Positions 29,001 to 35,116 of a stretch of DNA of 64,000 nt are shown piece by piece. The position numbers and the translations under genes were made by a program. The first letter of the stretch is position 1. The number at the start of each line of letters is the position of its first letter. Location: assembly GCA_009778325.1 (NCBI GenBank), contig WRJZ01000049.1, forward strand, positions 1 to 64,000, in the 5' to 3' direction. The DNA comes from Candidatus Endomicrobium neocapritermitis. GTDB lineage: Bacteria > Elusimicrobiota > Endomicrobiia > Endomicrobiales > Endomicrobiaceae. Under the pieces are notes generated by a model. That model was not told the origin of the DNA. It saw only the letters and a program-made list of their open reading frames with translations, and ran no database searches.

Positions 29001-30914
29001 CTTTTTTGCCGCATCGGAAGGTTCGGTTTCCGGCGGCAATTTTATATCGCCGTATAATTCTTTTATTCTTTCGTCGGAAACATTCATGAATTTAAAGATT
29101 TGTATTTGCTCCGGTATAGACAGGGATGCTATCATATTGGCTAAAGCAGACGAAGACAGTTTGGAGTTTGAAGAGCGGAGTATGGCGTTATCGGCGGCAA
29201 CACTTGATTGCTTCGCGGAATTTTCAATTCCGTTCGCAATGACAGACATGACTTCATTTCCGCTGTTTGTTAATTTACGTGATTGCAGTTTTGCTATTTT
29301 GTGATATACTTCCTCCGCTTCTTTTACGCCTTCCGTCACATTAGGGGTTATTACTATATACGAAATACCGTTGTCTTTTAATATCTTAGACACGCCCTCG
29401 GTGTGGAATCCGCCTGTTATTACTATGTCGACTTGTTTACTGTTCAAATTATTGATTAGTTCGCTCAAAGACAGCGTGGGGTGCGAGGTATGGAGAATAG
29501 AATTAGTGTACCCCCCCCCCTGTTGATTTTCCAGATTGCAAATATCGTCGGGAACAGGATTCATTTGCAATTGCCGTACAAAGTATTTATTTCTGTCCGT
29601 ATTTATATCGTAAAATCTGTCGGACTCTTTTATATGTTCGTCGAGTAAACTTAACACTCTGTTATCAACGTATTTTACCCAAAGTTTTCTGTACTTTTCT
29701 ATATTTTCTTTATAATACTCATGATCTCTTGAAGTTATTTTTGACGTCAAATAATCTTTCAAATATTTTTCAAAATCGATTAAAAATACCGCTTCTCTTT
29801 GAGCTTTCGTATCCGAAAATCTTGAATTAATTTCGTTTCTTAATCTCTGCTCTTCATTTACCAATTCTATCGGGTTAATTATTTGGCTGATTTCTACATA
29901 TGCAAAAAATTTGTTAAGTTCGGGAAAGCCTGCCGTTAAATCAATTTTAAGTTCTTTTGACAAACTTACTAAATACCCGTAAAGCTTTTCCGTATTGTTG
30001 AAATTATTCGTCGCTTCTAAAATCATTTTGTAAGTGTTGTACGGCAGTTTTTCTTTCAGCAGATATACGTATCTTTCCAGTTCTTTGCTTATATTTTTAT
30101 AGTTGAGTTCTTTTTCTTTTTGTATCAGGTTTATATATAAACTTGTATTTTCGTATTTATCTATATCTATGCCTAATCTGTCAATGTGTTTTAACAATAA
30201 CGCGTAATATTTCCTGGCGTTTATTTCATGTTTCGAATAGCTCTCGAAAAGATTTTCTATTTTTATTTGCTTTTTATTGTAATATCTTTTTTTTAATCCC
30301 TGTGTGGACTCTTCTATTCCTTTGAGCGTCAGCAGAATTTCATCCTGACTTTCCAATATATTTCCGAAACGTTTTAAATTCTCCAGATATTCTTCTTTGC
30401 TTTCCAGCCCTTTGATTATATTCTTTCCGCTCAATGCTGAATAATATTCAGCTCCCGTTAAACGCCCGGTTTTCAGAATTTTGTCTAGCAATTCGTTAAA
30501 ATTGTCTTTGCCGTTAATTCGTAATTCGTCATTCGTAATTCGTAATTGACTGAGCCAGCTTGTGTCAATATCTCCGTACGCGCCTTCAAGATATATCGCG
30601 TTTAAACCGCCGTCAAGCTTTTTATCTATAAGTTCTATGATATTTGATATGTTTTTTTGTACCTGCGGATGGCAGTGCAAATCCTGTATTTGTATGACTA
30701 CTCTTGATGAGTTTGCTATATTTGTTTCGGTTATTTTTCCGTAAGAATACGGCAATATGAAATCATTAAATATCTGAGTATGCTGTTTTCCTGCCTGAAG
30801 ATTGGCAGATACTTCCGCTATTACATTTCCATATACAAATGAAAACAAAAAGCAATTGATTACAAAAATTGCCGTTGTTTTTGTGTAATTGATTTTATGT
30901 AATAATTTTAACAT
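20007..30914 (-). CDS. Giant exported multidomain protein 2 (3635 aa)
   Basis: Residues 1-34 are an export signal. About 70-540 is a TraB/ChaN (Tiki)-like domain: IQIQDLHCHPQVQKNI, YLEGAYGDID, ITGGFHTEGVSKIL. Paired hydrophobic segments follow (about 820-862). About 985-1150 looks like a caspase-fold (clan CD) peptidase: LFKGHGRG (His about 1047) and YFASCYS (Cys about 1102). More hydrophobic segments precede SHELIHLSGKGEDYAY (about 1390), a HExxH zinc motif. Two SLGNLETIGG repeat blocks (about 1455-1690 and 1998-2250) flank a GHKL ATPase-like segment with LYEVIKNAFSHGN (about 1770). The remainder is unassigned, with a hydrophobic pair at about 2965-3025. It ends RSILSAA, like giant 1. A G10 tract lies at codons 465-468, and a repeat fragment is inserted near residue 125. 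Role unknown; a self-processing surface or periplasmic protein is inferred. Confidence 0.8.
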   Translation of the reverse strand: MLKLLHKINYTKTTAIFVINCFLFSFVYGNVIAEVSANLQAGKQHTQIFNDFILPYSYGKITETNIANSSRVVIQIQDLHCHPQVQKNISNIIELIDKKLDGGLNAIYLEGAYGDIDTSWLSQLRITNDELRINGKDNFNELLDKILKTGRLTGAEYYSALSGKNIIKGLESKEEYLENLKRFGNILESQDEILLTLKGIEESTQGLKKRYYNKKQIKIENLFESYSKHEINARKYYALLLKHIDRLGIDIDKYENTSLYINLIQKEKELNYKNISKELERYVYLLKEKLPYNTYKMILEATNNFNNTEKLYGYLVSLSKELKIDLTAGFPELNKFFAYVEISQIINPIELVNEEQRLRNEINSRFSDTKAQREAVFLIDFEKYLKDYLTSKITSRDHEYYKENIEKYRKLWVKYVDNRVLSLLDEHIKESDRFYDINTDRNKYFVRQLQMNPVPDDICNLENQQGGGYTNSILHTSHPTLSLSELINNLNSKQVDIVITGGFHTEGVSKILKDNGISYIVITPNVTEGVKEAEEVYHKIAKLQSRKLTNSGNEVMSVIANGIENSAKQSSVAADNAILRSSNSKLSSSALANMIASLSIPEQIQIFKFMNVSDERIKELYGDIKLPPETEPSDAAKKAQKIIKLVRGAKLLESDDNEEIIERVIAVINENLPENSSYKDKITTELIENLDLEKVRKALDGNINSLESLLKTAEIRQNISSPIVRQLALLAENFKSYIKILDLSSEEGKAVTVTSKDKQLKFDIGSKESATVSPAVPAADKKIFNKNFWESLIPFSFVFKEDTIGGKVRDGFFQFVKYSPLLAMTWFALSSPISLQLTAVLFSYSIFITLAIAVLFALEIRKGIDPIVPQELAKQFKLSRTAFDPEKINDEIIIYESKTFNEYLREFIEESPDNEFFRIPLIKYYLAVAIQRTIENNFMDLTDENIGAAIQDWIKLYKKYKDVPFIDKNTHILKISNNAVWTSGHFGWGNKDRFYGDALEKVLNTANIEIPEKNITDIKFNGSNKQEMIDAMLKVNPGEKWLFLFKGHGRGYGGDYNFWLGEGDKDIDENENKIHYTEIAKALKKLSEKGVNLDDITLYFASCYSVHGMKGVAYELAKNGLTPPKMFGAADEIAIFNHSIGSGGWDLSLKTMYDYYKTNSNNGNVITWGDLIKIHSKMYDTRINGYGEMYFGKFMSRWRLFVPKDNFNFDKEETYNNLSSYYLISQFERHSVNKIPPRLINYNNLWISSENFIEPAFVAGGISGFVFLMLNSFVSPVFFAGIAAVTAGAAIPFVPVVIYLTAKALAVISDKFKTAFNLRAPPAYDTQVDFGKDLKIVFDETLGKGQYFLADVQNNQIKANKQIFDIYNALPLPAAVKKFLLIITGALSHELIHLSGKGEDYAYSVQFGFPVSGGIAAFLISALFGISLLPLMIGVPTAFVLVGYLISLKIYSGESGVRKVMEKFRKLGIEYRYEKGMLIVKEITADHSRQLTQEDIDAITAPWEIEGNADFYSSKITSLGSLETIGGSVFFENSQITSFGNLETIGGKVYFWNFQITFLGDKIKKIGELNIEAIRNEPDNIKKFKLLDIDAERDENGKLIVKKITRYNHKLVLDVLDLITEDWEIEGEADFYNSQVTSFGNLKNIKGNAYFNHFIFTRLTLLDKLENIGGNVFVNDSKIPSPGNLKTAKSRMQKTKNLVSEFSKEFQVGKNINRIGFNKPYLISITPNIFDADSQSFITDSPAKMLLEITNEITMISATAISADTLYEVIKNAFSHGNNADASKPILIYFNGKNDFFVINEISDEPSLALKASIYNKGWYGRSVGVEKAVKNGYAFSRTDVQISGEKVEIFAASILNNKNDISDRDAIIRKLNGQAEFETPYKLDIADSVFVIPVLNEGERAYYEDFSYTPVLFITKENGMYKITNISGEKLDFSKETFDIKTEKGIDYFITNRHLVKADENTNPLAFLFPVSEVKIINPNAKPESDSDSQPPESVSKVMQKFDELGIEYRYEKGRLIVTEITSEQIKKLSQEDIDAITLPWEIESGADFRNSTITSLGNLESIGGSVVFTYSKVVSLGNLKTIGGNADFSKAAITSLGNLEIIGKNMYFVGSKITSLGKNLKRINKFNIEAIKNEKNNINKFRLLGINARRNENGKLVVEKIPVDREILILDVLDLITEDWEIEGDMELMDDDMIFTHITGVDSTDLRQTLTSFGRLKRIGGDLKGNIFRIIDLNKSLNIEDICGKISFSDKEIDFNQLKKLFLLSKRYGLDLENVFTNTPDEVLNSIYEGNGNFKEIIEKKAKEQGNIFNPQEHNLNDVSDSNIEALKKDLANLMKLFGNTKDEYFVFKTNYTLQQLLENNNIIKLYCDEAVKAIVDIRNDLPSKEQNVKEEMTKMLDKYRYVRGQGFEVELSGRSIDIYNIGKLTGDCTYDGQCRNSFRNIWLMHPDYEVMKLYYNGDFIGYIDYVVGSAGNKKVIIINGHESIPSLQNGTSKHAAVKNYLYLKSMESLMSFASKNGYELMYGSPTNSDWIESIQKEYRAQDVNATIIYPMKTMQKDGGLFDNAAILEELKIEQQRLGESDVVGKKLSLIKSLLLKGYFNTAYQLDNGRIILPISKDTAISIGKNEDEENEIEWKLVKISNVDIDKIQPIIFSQIDEKILKSLDIAAIDIDASRELLKDISQINLYFDFNLEDKSDTMRKLNALAQFINYNELWQNKYGEYFALSGEAYAGKTLCVKIVETVTNNKIYLREKISFEENADLSNNLHYEEITNEILRKKLTGILLFKQSGEKEHQGIESLPVDDAAKNKLKEIFAINNIQAKFYAERHDHGALEPFVLAQYRDENGDLKTLRMPVNLNPLKEKSYKASLAFVDTRGLTPVRDQELSNKFGFIQIQPDGLDEIIKSIPDKQIEVSLRNFEAASAQPTTPAAVKRSESINAILDKNLQTIADMLENGVSPLKIAEFIADKELHPLRFHTTIGVKIAVGIVLEWNPFLAVFSVPIFITMGAMLNFIGHTAIFWLFIKKKENLFKKLKVAESNALTAANPATPAVVSQKIAVEIVSSESDIKYLEHKDLDIEKNMVLVNDYEEAQILQKQGFNAGVASVVTRKPKGEGWRKVQATFTQETADDKEIKISTYVRKNKYGIREISFYSKQGMQINLEAAKEQLEKLIAEGIIDDAFKNIKQVIVTNDITAVSVIDLMKNNHTYSVEENTNERVYDMSDKGTVGNFETVCRKEFRSNYVGIFILNESQIKQNEASIAKLREEGMRFEIKTGSQNFDMNLLTGIDGCQINASEIKTVSEAENLLQRIQKARLSAKDGIYSRITVRFNDDLINELAKVNIDIWKKYSMLPVVNHNSGYKSYAQISFLKDADSAKKVSEALRKENTAAVSVEDTMIFAEIREVIIETKKARSSKQLYKKGYAASLNSKFDYTAGDIISLKELLTEDLTDNDKAKAAVENMTEKGLSGDSMSYLNYLKSKGQYVEAIGFIRGIAANSVRKEIFETSEKYGAVMDMEKFRKDDKFRQAFLTIAIQLKLQGQDIKELLKEDSSALTDMNAAEYLNLMTAMINRAIEDILAENEYAVKPLKAEETAAAIDIFKNFNALFQDRFRIIETAKQLKVSTSLAVRSILSAA
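24230..24925 (-). repeat. SLGNLETIGG repeat block 2 inside giant 2
   Basis: Second copy of an internal duplication. It starts KVMQKFDELGIEYRYEKG, then WEIESGADF and several repeats of about 20 residues of the form adFxxSxITSLGNLexIGG, followed by a second header (KFRLLGINARRNENGKLVV ... ITEDWEIEG). These resemble leucine-rich or receptor-L-type solenoid repeats and may bind ligands or partners. It closely matches block 1. Confidence 0.8.
25845..26550 (-). repeat. SLGNLETIGG repeat block 1 inside giant 2
   Basis: First copy of the duplication, starting KVMEKFRKLGIEYRYEKG, with APWEIEGNADF and repeats such as ITSLGSLETIGGSVFF and ITSFGNLETIGGKVYF. A second header follows (KFKLLDIDAERDENGKLIV ... 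ITEDWEIEGEADF). The header unit therefore occurs four times across both blocks. Confidence 0.8.
29206..29243. repeat. Imperfect palindrome embedded in giant 2 coding sequence
   Basis: GATTGCTTCGCGGAATT and AATTCCGTTCGCAATGAC form an imperfect dyad, read in frame as part of a linker (about residues 558-569, IANGIENSAKQS). The outer words (GTCATTGC, GAAGCAATC) resemble palindromic repeats that are intergenic in many bacteria and the GTCATTCTGCG element at 55781. Confidence 0.5.
29511..29520. repeat. Homopolymer of ten C (G10 in giant 2 sense strand)
   Basis: Ten consecutive C on the plus strand, read on the coding strand as G10 within CAG-GGG-GGG-GGG (Q-G-G-G, codons about 465-468). In an AT-rich genome this is a typical slipped-strand site; loss or gain of one base would truncate the protein before the GGFHTEG motif. 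Confidence 0.85.
30504..30548 (-). repeat. Hairpin-element fragment inserted in frame in giant 2
   Basis: 45 bp combining five AATTACG-type 7-bp words with the loop core AACGGCAAAGACAA, read in frame as LRITNDELRINGKD. Compared with giant 1, giant 2 is about 13 residues longer at this point, so the piece appears to be an insertion that kept the frame. The same words form the arms of the intergenic elements at 61838 and 62484. Confidence 0.8.
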
Positions 30915-30939
30915 GGCTTTTTTTATACTATTTAAATTT

Positions 30940-30950
30940 AGATACTATAA
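30940..30950 (-). promoter_or_regulatory. 11-bp motif shared upstream of both giant genes
   Basis: TTATAGTATCT on the minus strand, 26-36 bp before the start of giant 2, identical to the motif before giant 1. Here it forms one half of a dyad: ATACTATAA near 30942 is mirrored by TTATAGTAT near 30975, with an AT-rich spacer, which suggests an operator or a promoter region. Confidence 0.4.
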
Positions 30951-31030
30951 TATAAATATAATAATACTTATTGTTATAGTATTAGCGTGGGTTTTTTTGT
31001 AAAACTTTTGTGAATTTTATTTGATGTGAA

Positions 31031-31180
31031 AACGGCAGAAGCTGGGAGGCTGGGAAGTTGGGAAGCTGGGCAACAACAAGAAAAACTGCAGAAGTCGGGA
31101 GATTAAATAGCGACAAGAAGAATGTCTTTGTCTTTACTCAGCTTCCCAACTTCTCAGCTTCCCAGCTTCTAATCGTTGTC
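31031..31180. repeat. Hairpin repeat element (GAAGCTGG arms) overlapping the uvrB 3' end
   Basis: The left arm has tandem 8-bp words GAAGCTGG, GAGGCTGG, GAAGTTGG; the right arm is their inverted complement. Between them are CAACAACAAGAAAAACTGCAG and GCGACAAGAAGAATGTC, so two elements may be nested. The right arm encodes the last residues of UvrB. Confidence 0.75.
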
Positions 31181-33197
31181 GTTTCTTGGATGGTTTTTTT
31201 CCTGATTTCATAGATTTGATTTCAAGCATTTTATCGCGCAGCATGGCGGCAGTTTCAAAGTCAAGGTTGTCAGCAGCTTTTTTCATTCTTTCTTCAATGT
31301 CGCTTATAATGCCGTCAATATTAGCCGCTGTTATATACTCTGCCTGTGTTTCCGCAACTACGCTTGTAACGCCTTCCGCTCTTGAAAGATTTTGAAACTC
31401 GTCTAAATCGTGCACGGCTTTTATAATTGACTTCGGAGTTATGCTGTTTGTTTCATTATATTCAATCTGTTTATTTCTTCTTCTGCTCATCTCTTTAAGA
31501 GCTCTCTGCATTGAACCTGTCATATTATCCGCGTAAAAAATTACTCTTCCGTCTACATTTCTCGCGGCTCTTCCGCATATCTGGATAAGCGTAGGCTCGG
31601 AACGCAAAAAGCCTTCTTTATCGGCGTCCAAAACCACAACAAGCGAAACTTCCGGCAAATCCAAACCTTCTCTTAAAAGATTTATGCCGACAAGAACGTC
31701 AAATTTCCCGAGTCTCAGATTTTTCAATATTTCGATTCTTTCCAAAGTTTCAATTTCAGAATGCAGATATTCGACTTTAAAGCCTTTTTCTTTCAGGTAA
31801 ACCGCAAGGTCTTCCGACATCTTTTTAGTAAGTGTAGTTACAAGCGTTCTCTGTTTTTTTTCTACGGTTTTTTGTATCTCCAGCATCATATCCTGAATCT
31901 GCCCGTCAATCCTGCGGATTATTACTTCAGGGTCAACAAGCCCCGTAGGACGTATCACCAGGTCGACTATATGTTTTTTACTTCTTTCAAGTTCGTAAAC
32001 TCCAGGCGTGGCGGAAACCATCATAAACTTTTTTATAAGTTTTTCAAACTCCTGAAATTTTAAAGGCCTGTTGTCCAGCGCCGAAGGAAGCCTGAATCCG
32101 AAATCAACAAGAGTCTGCTTTCTGCTTCTGTCGCCTTCATACATTCCGCGTATCTGCGGCAAAGATATATGCGATTCGTCGGCAATCATTAAAAAATCAT
32201 CATTTCCTTCATAAAAATAATCGATTAAAGTTGACGGCCTTGCACCAGAAGGATTTCCTGCAAGATGCCTTGAATAATTTTCAACCCCGTGGGTAAAGCC
32301 CGTCTCCGCGAGCATTTCCATATCGTACCTTGTTCTTTGTTCAAGTCTTTGCGCTTCAAGAAACAATTTTTTCGAGTTTAGCTCGGCAAGTCTTTCATCA
32401 AGTTCTGTTTTTATGGTTTTTAAAGCGGCTTCAAGCTTTGGCCCTGTTGTAACAAAGTGTTTTGCGGGATAAATGTACGTCCTGTCTTTTTTGCGCAAAA
32501 CTTCGCCTGTTAAAGGATTGAACTCTTTTATGCTTTCAATAAAATCTCCGTAGAATTCTATTCTGACGGCCGTCTCAAGATAAGCAGGAAAAATTTCAAC
32601 CGTATCGCCTTTAACTCTGAATTTGCCTCTTATAAACTCAATTTCATTTCTTTCATAATGTATCGCGACAAGCTCGTTCAAAAGCTGATGGCGCGGCTTT
32701 TCGACTCCGGCTATAATTTCAACGCACATATTGCGGTAATCGGAAGGCGAACCTAAATTGTATATGCATGAAACCGAAGCGACTACGATAACGTCTTTTC
32801 TTTCAAGAAGAGAAGTCGTAGCTTTAAGACGCAGCCTGTCTATGTGGTCGTTTACCGAAGAATCTTTTTCTATGTAAGTGTCGCTGGAAGGAATATACGC
32901 TTCCGGCTGGTAATAATCATAATATGAAATAAAATATTCGACGGCATTGTCAGGAAAAAAAGATTTGAACTCGGCATATGTCTGCGCGGCAAGAATTTTG
33001 TTTGGCGAAATTATAAGCGTCGGCTTTTGCAGCTTTTCTATGACGTTCGCCATAACAAAAGTTTTTCCAGATCCGGTTACGCCGAGCAAAACCTGCGAAT
33101 CAATGCCGTTGTTATAGTTGCGGCATAATTCATCTATCGCATACGGCTGGTCGCCGGAAGGCTTAAATTTTGATACAAGCTGGAATTTATTGTTCAT
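31134..33197 (-). CDS. uvrB: UvrABC system protein B
   Basis: 687 residues. The damage-verification helicase of nucleotide excision repair, which loads with UvrA and recruits UvrC. Walker A GVTGSGKT at 39-46, beta-hairpin region [33 protein letters not shown], helicase motifs [18 protein letters not shown] and [12 protein letters not shown], and a C-terminal UVR domain ([20 protein letters not shown]). The last thirteen residues ([13 protein letters not shown]) are unlike UvrB tails: they are translated from the arm of a hairpin repeat that also supplies the stop codon TAA. The UVR domain itself is intact, so function is probably kept. It follows surE with another hairpin element between them. 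Confidence 0.97.
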   Translation of the reverse strand: MNNKFQLVSKFKPSGDQPYAIDELCRNYNNGIDSQVLLGVTGSGKTFVMANVIEKLQKPTLIISPNKILAAQTYAEFKSFFPDNAVEYFISYYDYYQPEAYIPSSDTYIEKDSSVNDHIDRLRLKATTSLLERKDVIVVASVSCIYNLGSPSDYRNMCVEIIAGVEKPRHQLLNELVAIHYERNEIEFIRGKFRVKGDTVEIFPAYLETAVRIEFYGDFIESIKEFNPLTGEVLRKKDRTYIYPAKHFVTTGPKLEAALKTIKTELDERLAELNSKKLFLEAQRLEQRTRYDMEMLAETGFTHGVENYSRHLAGNPSGARPSTLIDYFYEGNDDFLMIADESHISLPQIRGMYEGDRSRKQTLVDFGFRLPSALDNRPLKFQEFEKLIKKFMMVSATPGVYELERSKKHIVDLVIRPTGLVDPEVIIRRIDGQIQDMMLEIQKTVEKKQRTLVTTLTKKMSEDLAVYLKEKGFKVEYLHSEIETLERIEILKNLRLGKFDVLVGINLLREGLDLPEVSLVVVLDADKEGFLRSEPTLIQICGRAARNVDGRVIFYADNMTGSMQRALKEMSRRRNKQIEYNETNSITPKSIIKAVHDLDEFQNLSRAEGVTSVVAETQAEYITAANIDGIISDIEERMKKAADNLDFETAAMLRDKMLEIKSMKSGKKPSKKRQRLEAGKLRSWEAE

Positions 33198-33210
33198 ATA
33201 TATTCCTTAA

Positions 33211-33308
33211 AAGAGGCGATGCAGAGATGCGGAGATGCAGAGCAACGGCATGAGACAAAAAATATAAGAGTCTTTACACTGCCTCTCCGCATCCCTGCAT
33301 CGCCTTTT
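33211..33308. repeat. Hairpin repeat element (GATGCAGA arms) between surE and uvrB
   Basis: Arms of 8-bp words GATGCAGA, GATGCGGA and the inverted complement CTCCGCATCCCTGCATCGCC. It starts directly after the surE stop codon (TAAAAAAGGCGATGC). The core AACGGCATGAGACAAAA reads on the plus strand, opposite in orientation to most other elements here. Confidence 0.75.
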
Positions 33309-34043
33309 TTACAGTTTCACTTTTTTAATCAGGCTGAAATCAGTCTGATTTAGCATTAAAGGAGTTACCGATATATATCCGTTTTCAACAGCGTCGATAT
33401 CGCTTCCTTTATTCTTTCCGCCGGAAACGTAACGCCCTGAAAGTTTATATGAAAAATTCCCTTTCTTATCTACTACGGTTTCAACATTTTCGTCATAAGC
33501 TCTTAAGCCGAGCGGGACGATTTTCATTCCTTTATAATTCCTCGGGATATTTATGTTAAGGCAGACATTTTTAAAATGCTTTTTTCTCTTTAATACTTTT
33601 TCGGCTATTTCCCTTGTTGCCGCCGCGGAATGTTCATAGTCCTGCGCATACATTTCAGCCGCTGAAACGGCAAGCGACGGAATGCCTTTAAGAGCTCCCT
33701 CTCTGGCAGCGCCGACAGTTCCTGAGTATATGACATCCTGACCGAGATTAGGGCATGTGTTAATACCTGAAACAACCAAATCGACTTTATTTTTCAAAAA
33801 AGAATAAAGAGCGTATTTTACGCAATCTGCCGGAGTGCCGCCTTTTATGGCATAGAAATCTTTTTCTATCTTTTCTGTTTTTTTGAATTTCGCTAAAGTT
33901 ATTCCGTGCCCCGTGCCCGACATCTGCTTTTTTGGCACAACTACATAAACTTTTCCGATTTTTGACAGCTCTTTTATTAACGGCCTGAGTCCCGGCCCTT
34001 TAACTCCGTCGTCATTAGAAATTAAAATAGTATTCATTTTCAT
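33309..34043 (-). CDS. surE: 5'/3'-nucleotidase SurE
   Basis: 244 residues, usual length. A metal-dependent phosphatase of nucleoside monophosphates and short polyphosphates. The N-terminal metal motif ILISNDDGVKGPGL contains the two adjacent aspartates; AVVPK-type strand VYVVVPKKQMSGTGHG, GTPADCVKYAL, VSGINTCPNLGQDVIYSGTVGAAREG and NINIPRN are all SurE signatures. Its start shares one base with the murG stop (TAATG), making it the last cistron of the dcw cluster. An ATG two codons later is an equally possible start. Confidence 0.96.
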   Translation of the reverse strand: MKMNTILISNDDGVKGPGLRPLIKELSKIGKVYVVVPKKQMSGTGHGITLAKFKKTEKIEKDFYAIKGGTPADCVKYALYSFLKNKVDLVVSGINTCPNLGQDVIYSGTVGAAREGALKGIPSLAVSAAEMYAQDYEHSAAATREIAEKVLKRKKHFKNVCLNINIPRNYKGMKIVPLGLRAYDENVETVVDKKGNFSYKLSGRYVSGGKNKGSDIDAVENGYISVTPLMLNQTDFSLIKKVKL

Positions 34044-35116
34044 TATCCTATACTTCTTATTATTTCTTCCGCCATCTTTTCCTGAGGAAACGTTAATACG
34101 GCATTATTTTCATTAATTTTTATATTTTTCTTTATGTTTTCAACGGCGTCCGCAAGATTTTCAGGCGTCATATGCTCTTCTTCAATAATGATCCTTTTAG
34201 CGTCTTGAAAAACTTCTTTCGCATTATGATACTGATGATTATCCGTAGCATGCGGATACGGAACTAAAACCGCGGATTTGCCTAAAAGCAAAAGCTCGGA
34301 CACTGCTCCGGCTCCGGCTCTGCATATAACGACATCCGAAGCGGCATACGCGCTTGAAATATTATGCATATAATCAAAAACCTTGTAGCTGCTTTCATTT
34401 TTTGGTTTTTGATTTATTTCGTCAAACCCTTTTTTCCCCGTTATATGTATTACCTGAAGCTTCATCTTTTCAGATAATCTTACTGTGGCTTCAAAAGCTG
34501 TGGCATTGAGTTTTACGGCTCCGAGACTGCCTCCGAAAATCATAATCGTAAATGTGTTTTTATCAAGTTTAAGCGCGTCGCATCCTTCTTCTTTGCATAC
34601 GGCAAGTATTTCCTTTCTTACGGGATATCCGGTAAAAACAATATCTTTTTTATTTTTAAAATATTTTTCGGAACCTTTAAAGCTTACTAAAGTTTTATCG
34701 GCAAAACGGTTCAAAAGTTTATTGGCAATACCAGGAATAGTATTCTGCTCATGGATAAAAGTTTTTTTACCCAATACTTTAGCCGCTATTACGGCAGGCA
34801 CGGAAATATACCCTCCGACTCCGATAACGGCAGCCGGCTTGTACTTCATTATATTTTTTAACGCTTTTAAAAAAGCAAAATCCAGTTTTATTAAAAATAC
34901 TAAAAATGAAAACGAAAATTTTCTCGGCATTCCGGAAAGATTAAAAGGAATATATTCAAACCCGCTGTTTTTTATTATTTCGCCCGAAGCTTCATTATTG
35001 CTGACAAAAAAAACGGGATTAAATCCCCTTTCTTTCATTTCATGCGCTAAAGCTATGCCTGGATAAATGTGCCCGCCTGTGCCGCTCGACGCAATAATTA
35101 TATTTGTATTTTTCAT
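34043..35116 (-). CDS. murG: UDP-GlcNAc:lipid I N-acetylglucosaminyltransferase MurG
   Basis: 357 residues. Adds N-acetylglucosamine to lipid I to give lipid II on the inner face of the membrane. GT-B fold signatures: IIASSGTGGHIYPGIALA near the N-terminus, GVGGYISVPAVIAA, HEQNTIPGIANK, GGSLGAVKLN, and the donor-site segment VICRAGAGAVSELLLLGKSAVLVPYPHATDNHQ, shown here in parts. It overlaps ftsW upstream by 4 bp and surE downstream by 1 bp, which indicates coupled translation. Confidence 0.97.
   Translation of the reverse strand: MKNTNIIIASSGTGGHIYPGIALAHEMKERGFNPVFFVSNNEASGEIIKNSGFEYIPFNLSGMPRKFSFSFLVFLIKLDFAFLKALKNIMKYKPAAVIGVGGYISVPAVIAAKVLGKKTFIHEQNTIPGIANKLLNRFADKTLVSFKGSEKYFKNKKDIVFTGYPVRKEILAVCKEEGCDALKLDKNTFTIMIFGGSLGAVKLNATAFEATVRLSEKMKLQVIHITGKKGFDEINQKPKNESSYKVFDYMHNISSAYAASDVVICRAGAGAVSELLLLGKSAVLVPYPHATDNHQYHNAKEVFQDAKRIIIEEEHMTPENLADAVENIKKNIKINENNAVLTFPQEKMAEEIIRSIG

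Noticed and set aside
34485-35066. Plus-strand open frame of 193 codons opposite murG
   Set aside because: Shadow of murG; no domain and no upstream signals.
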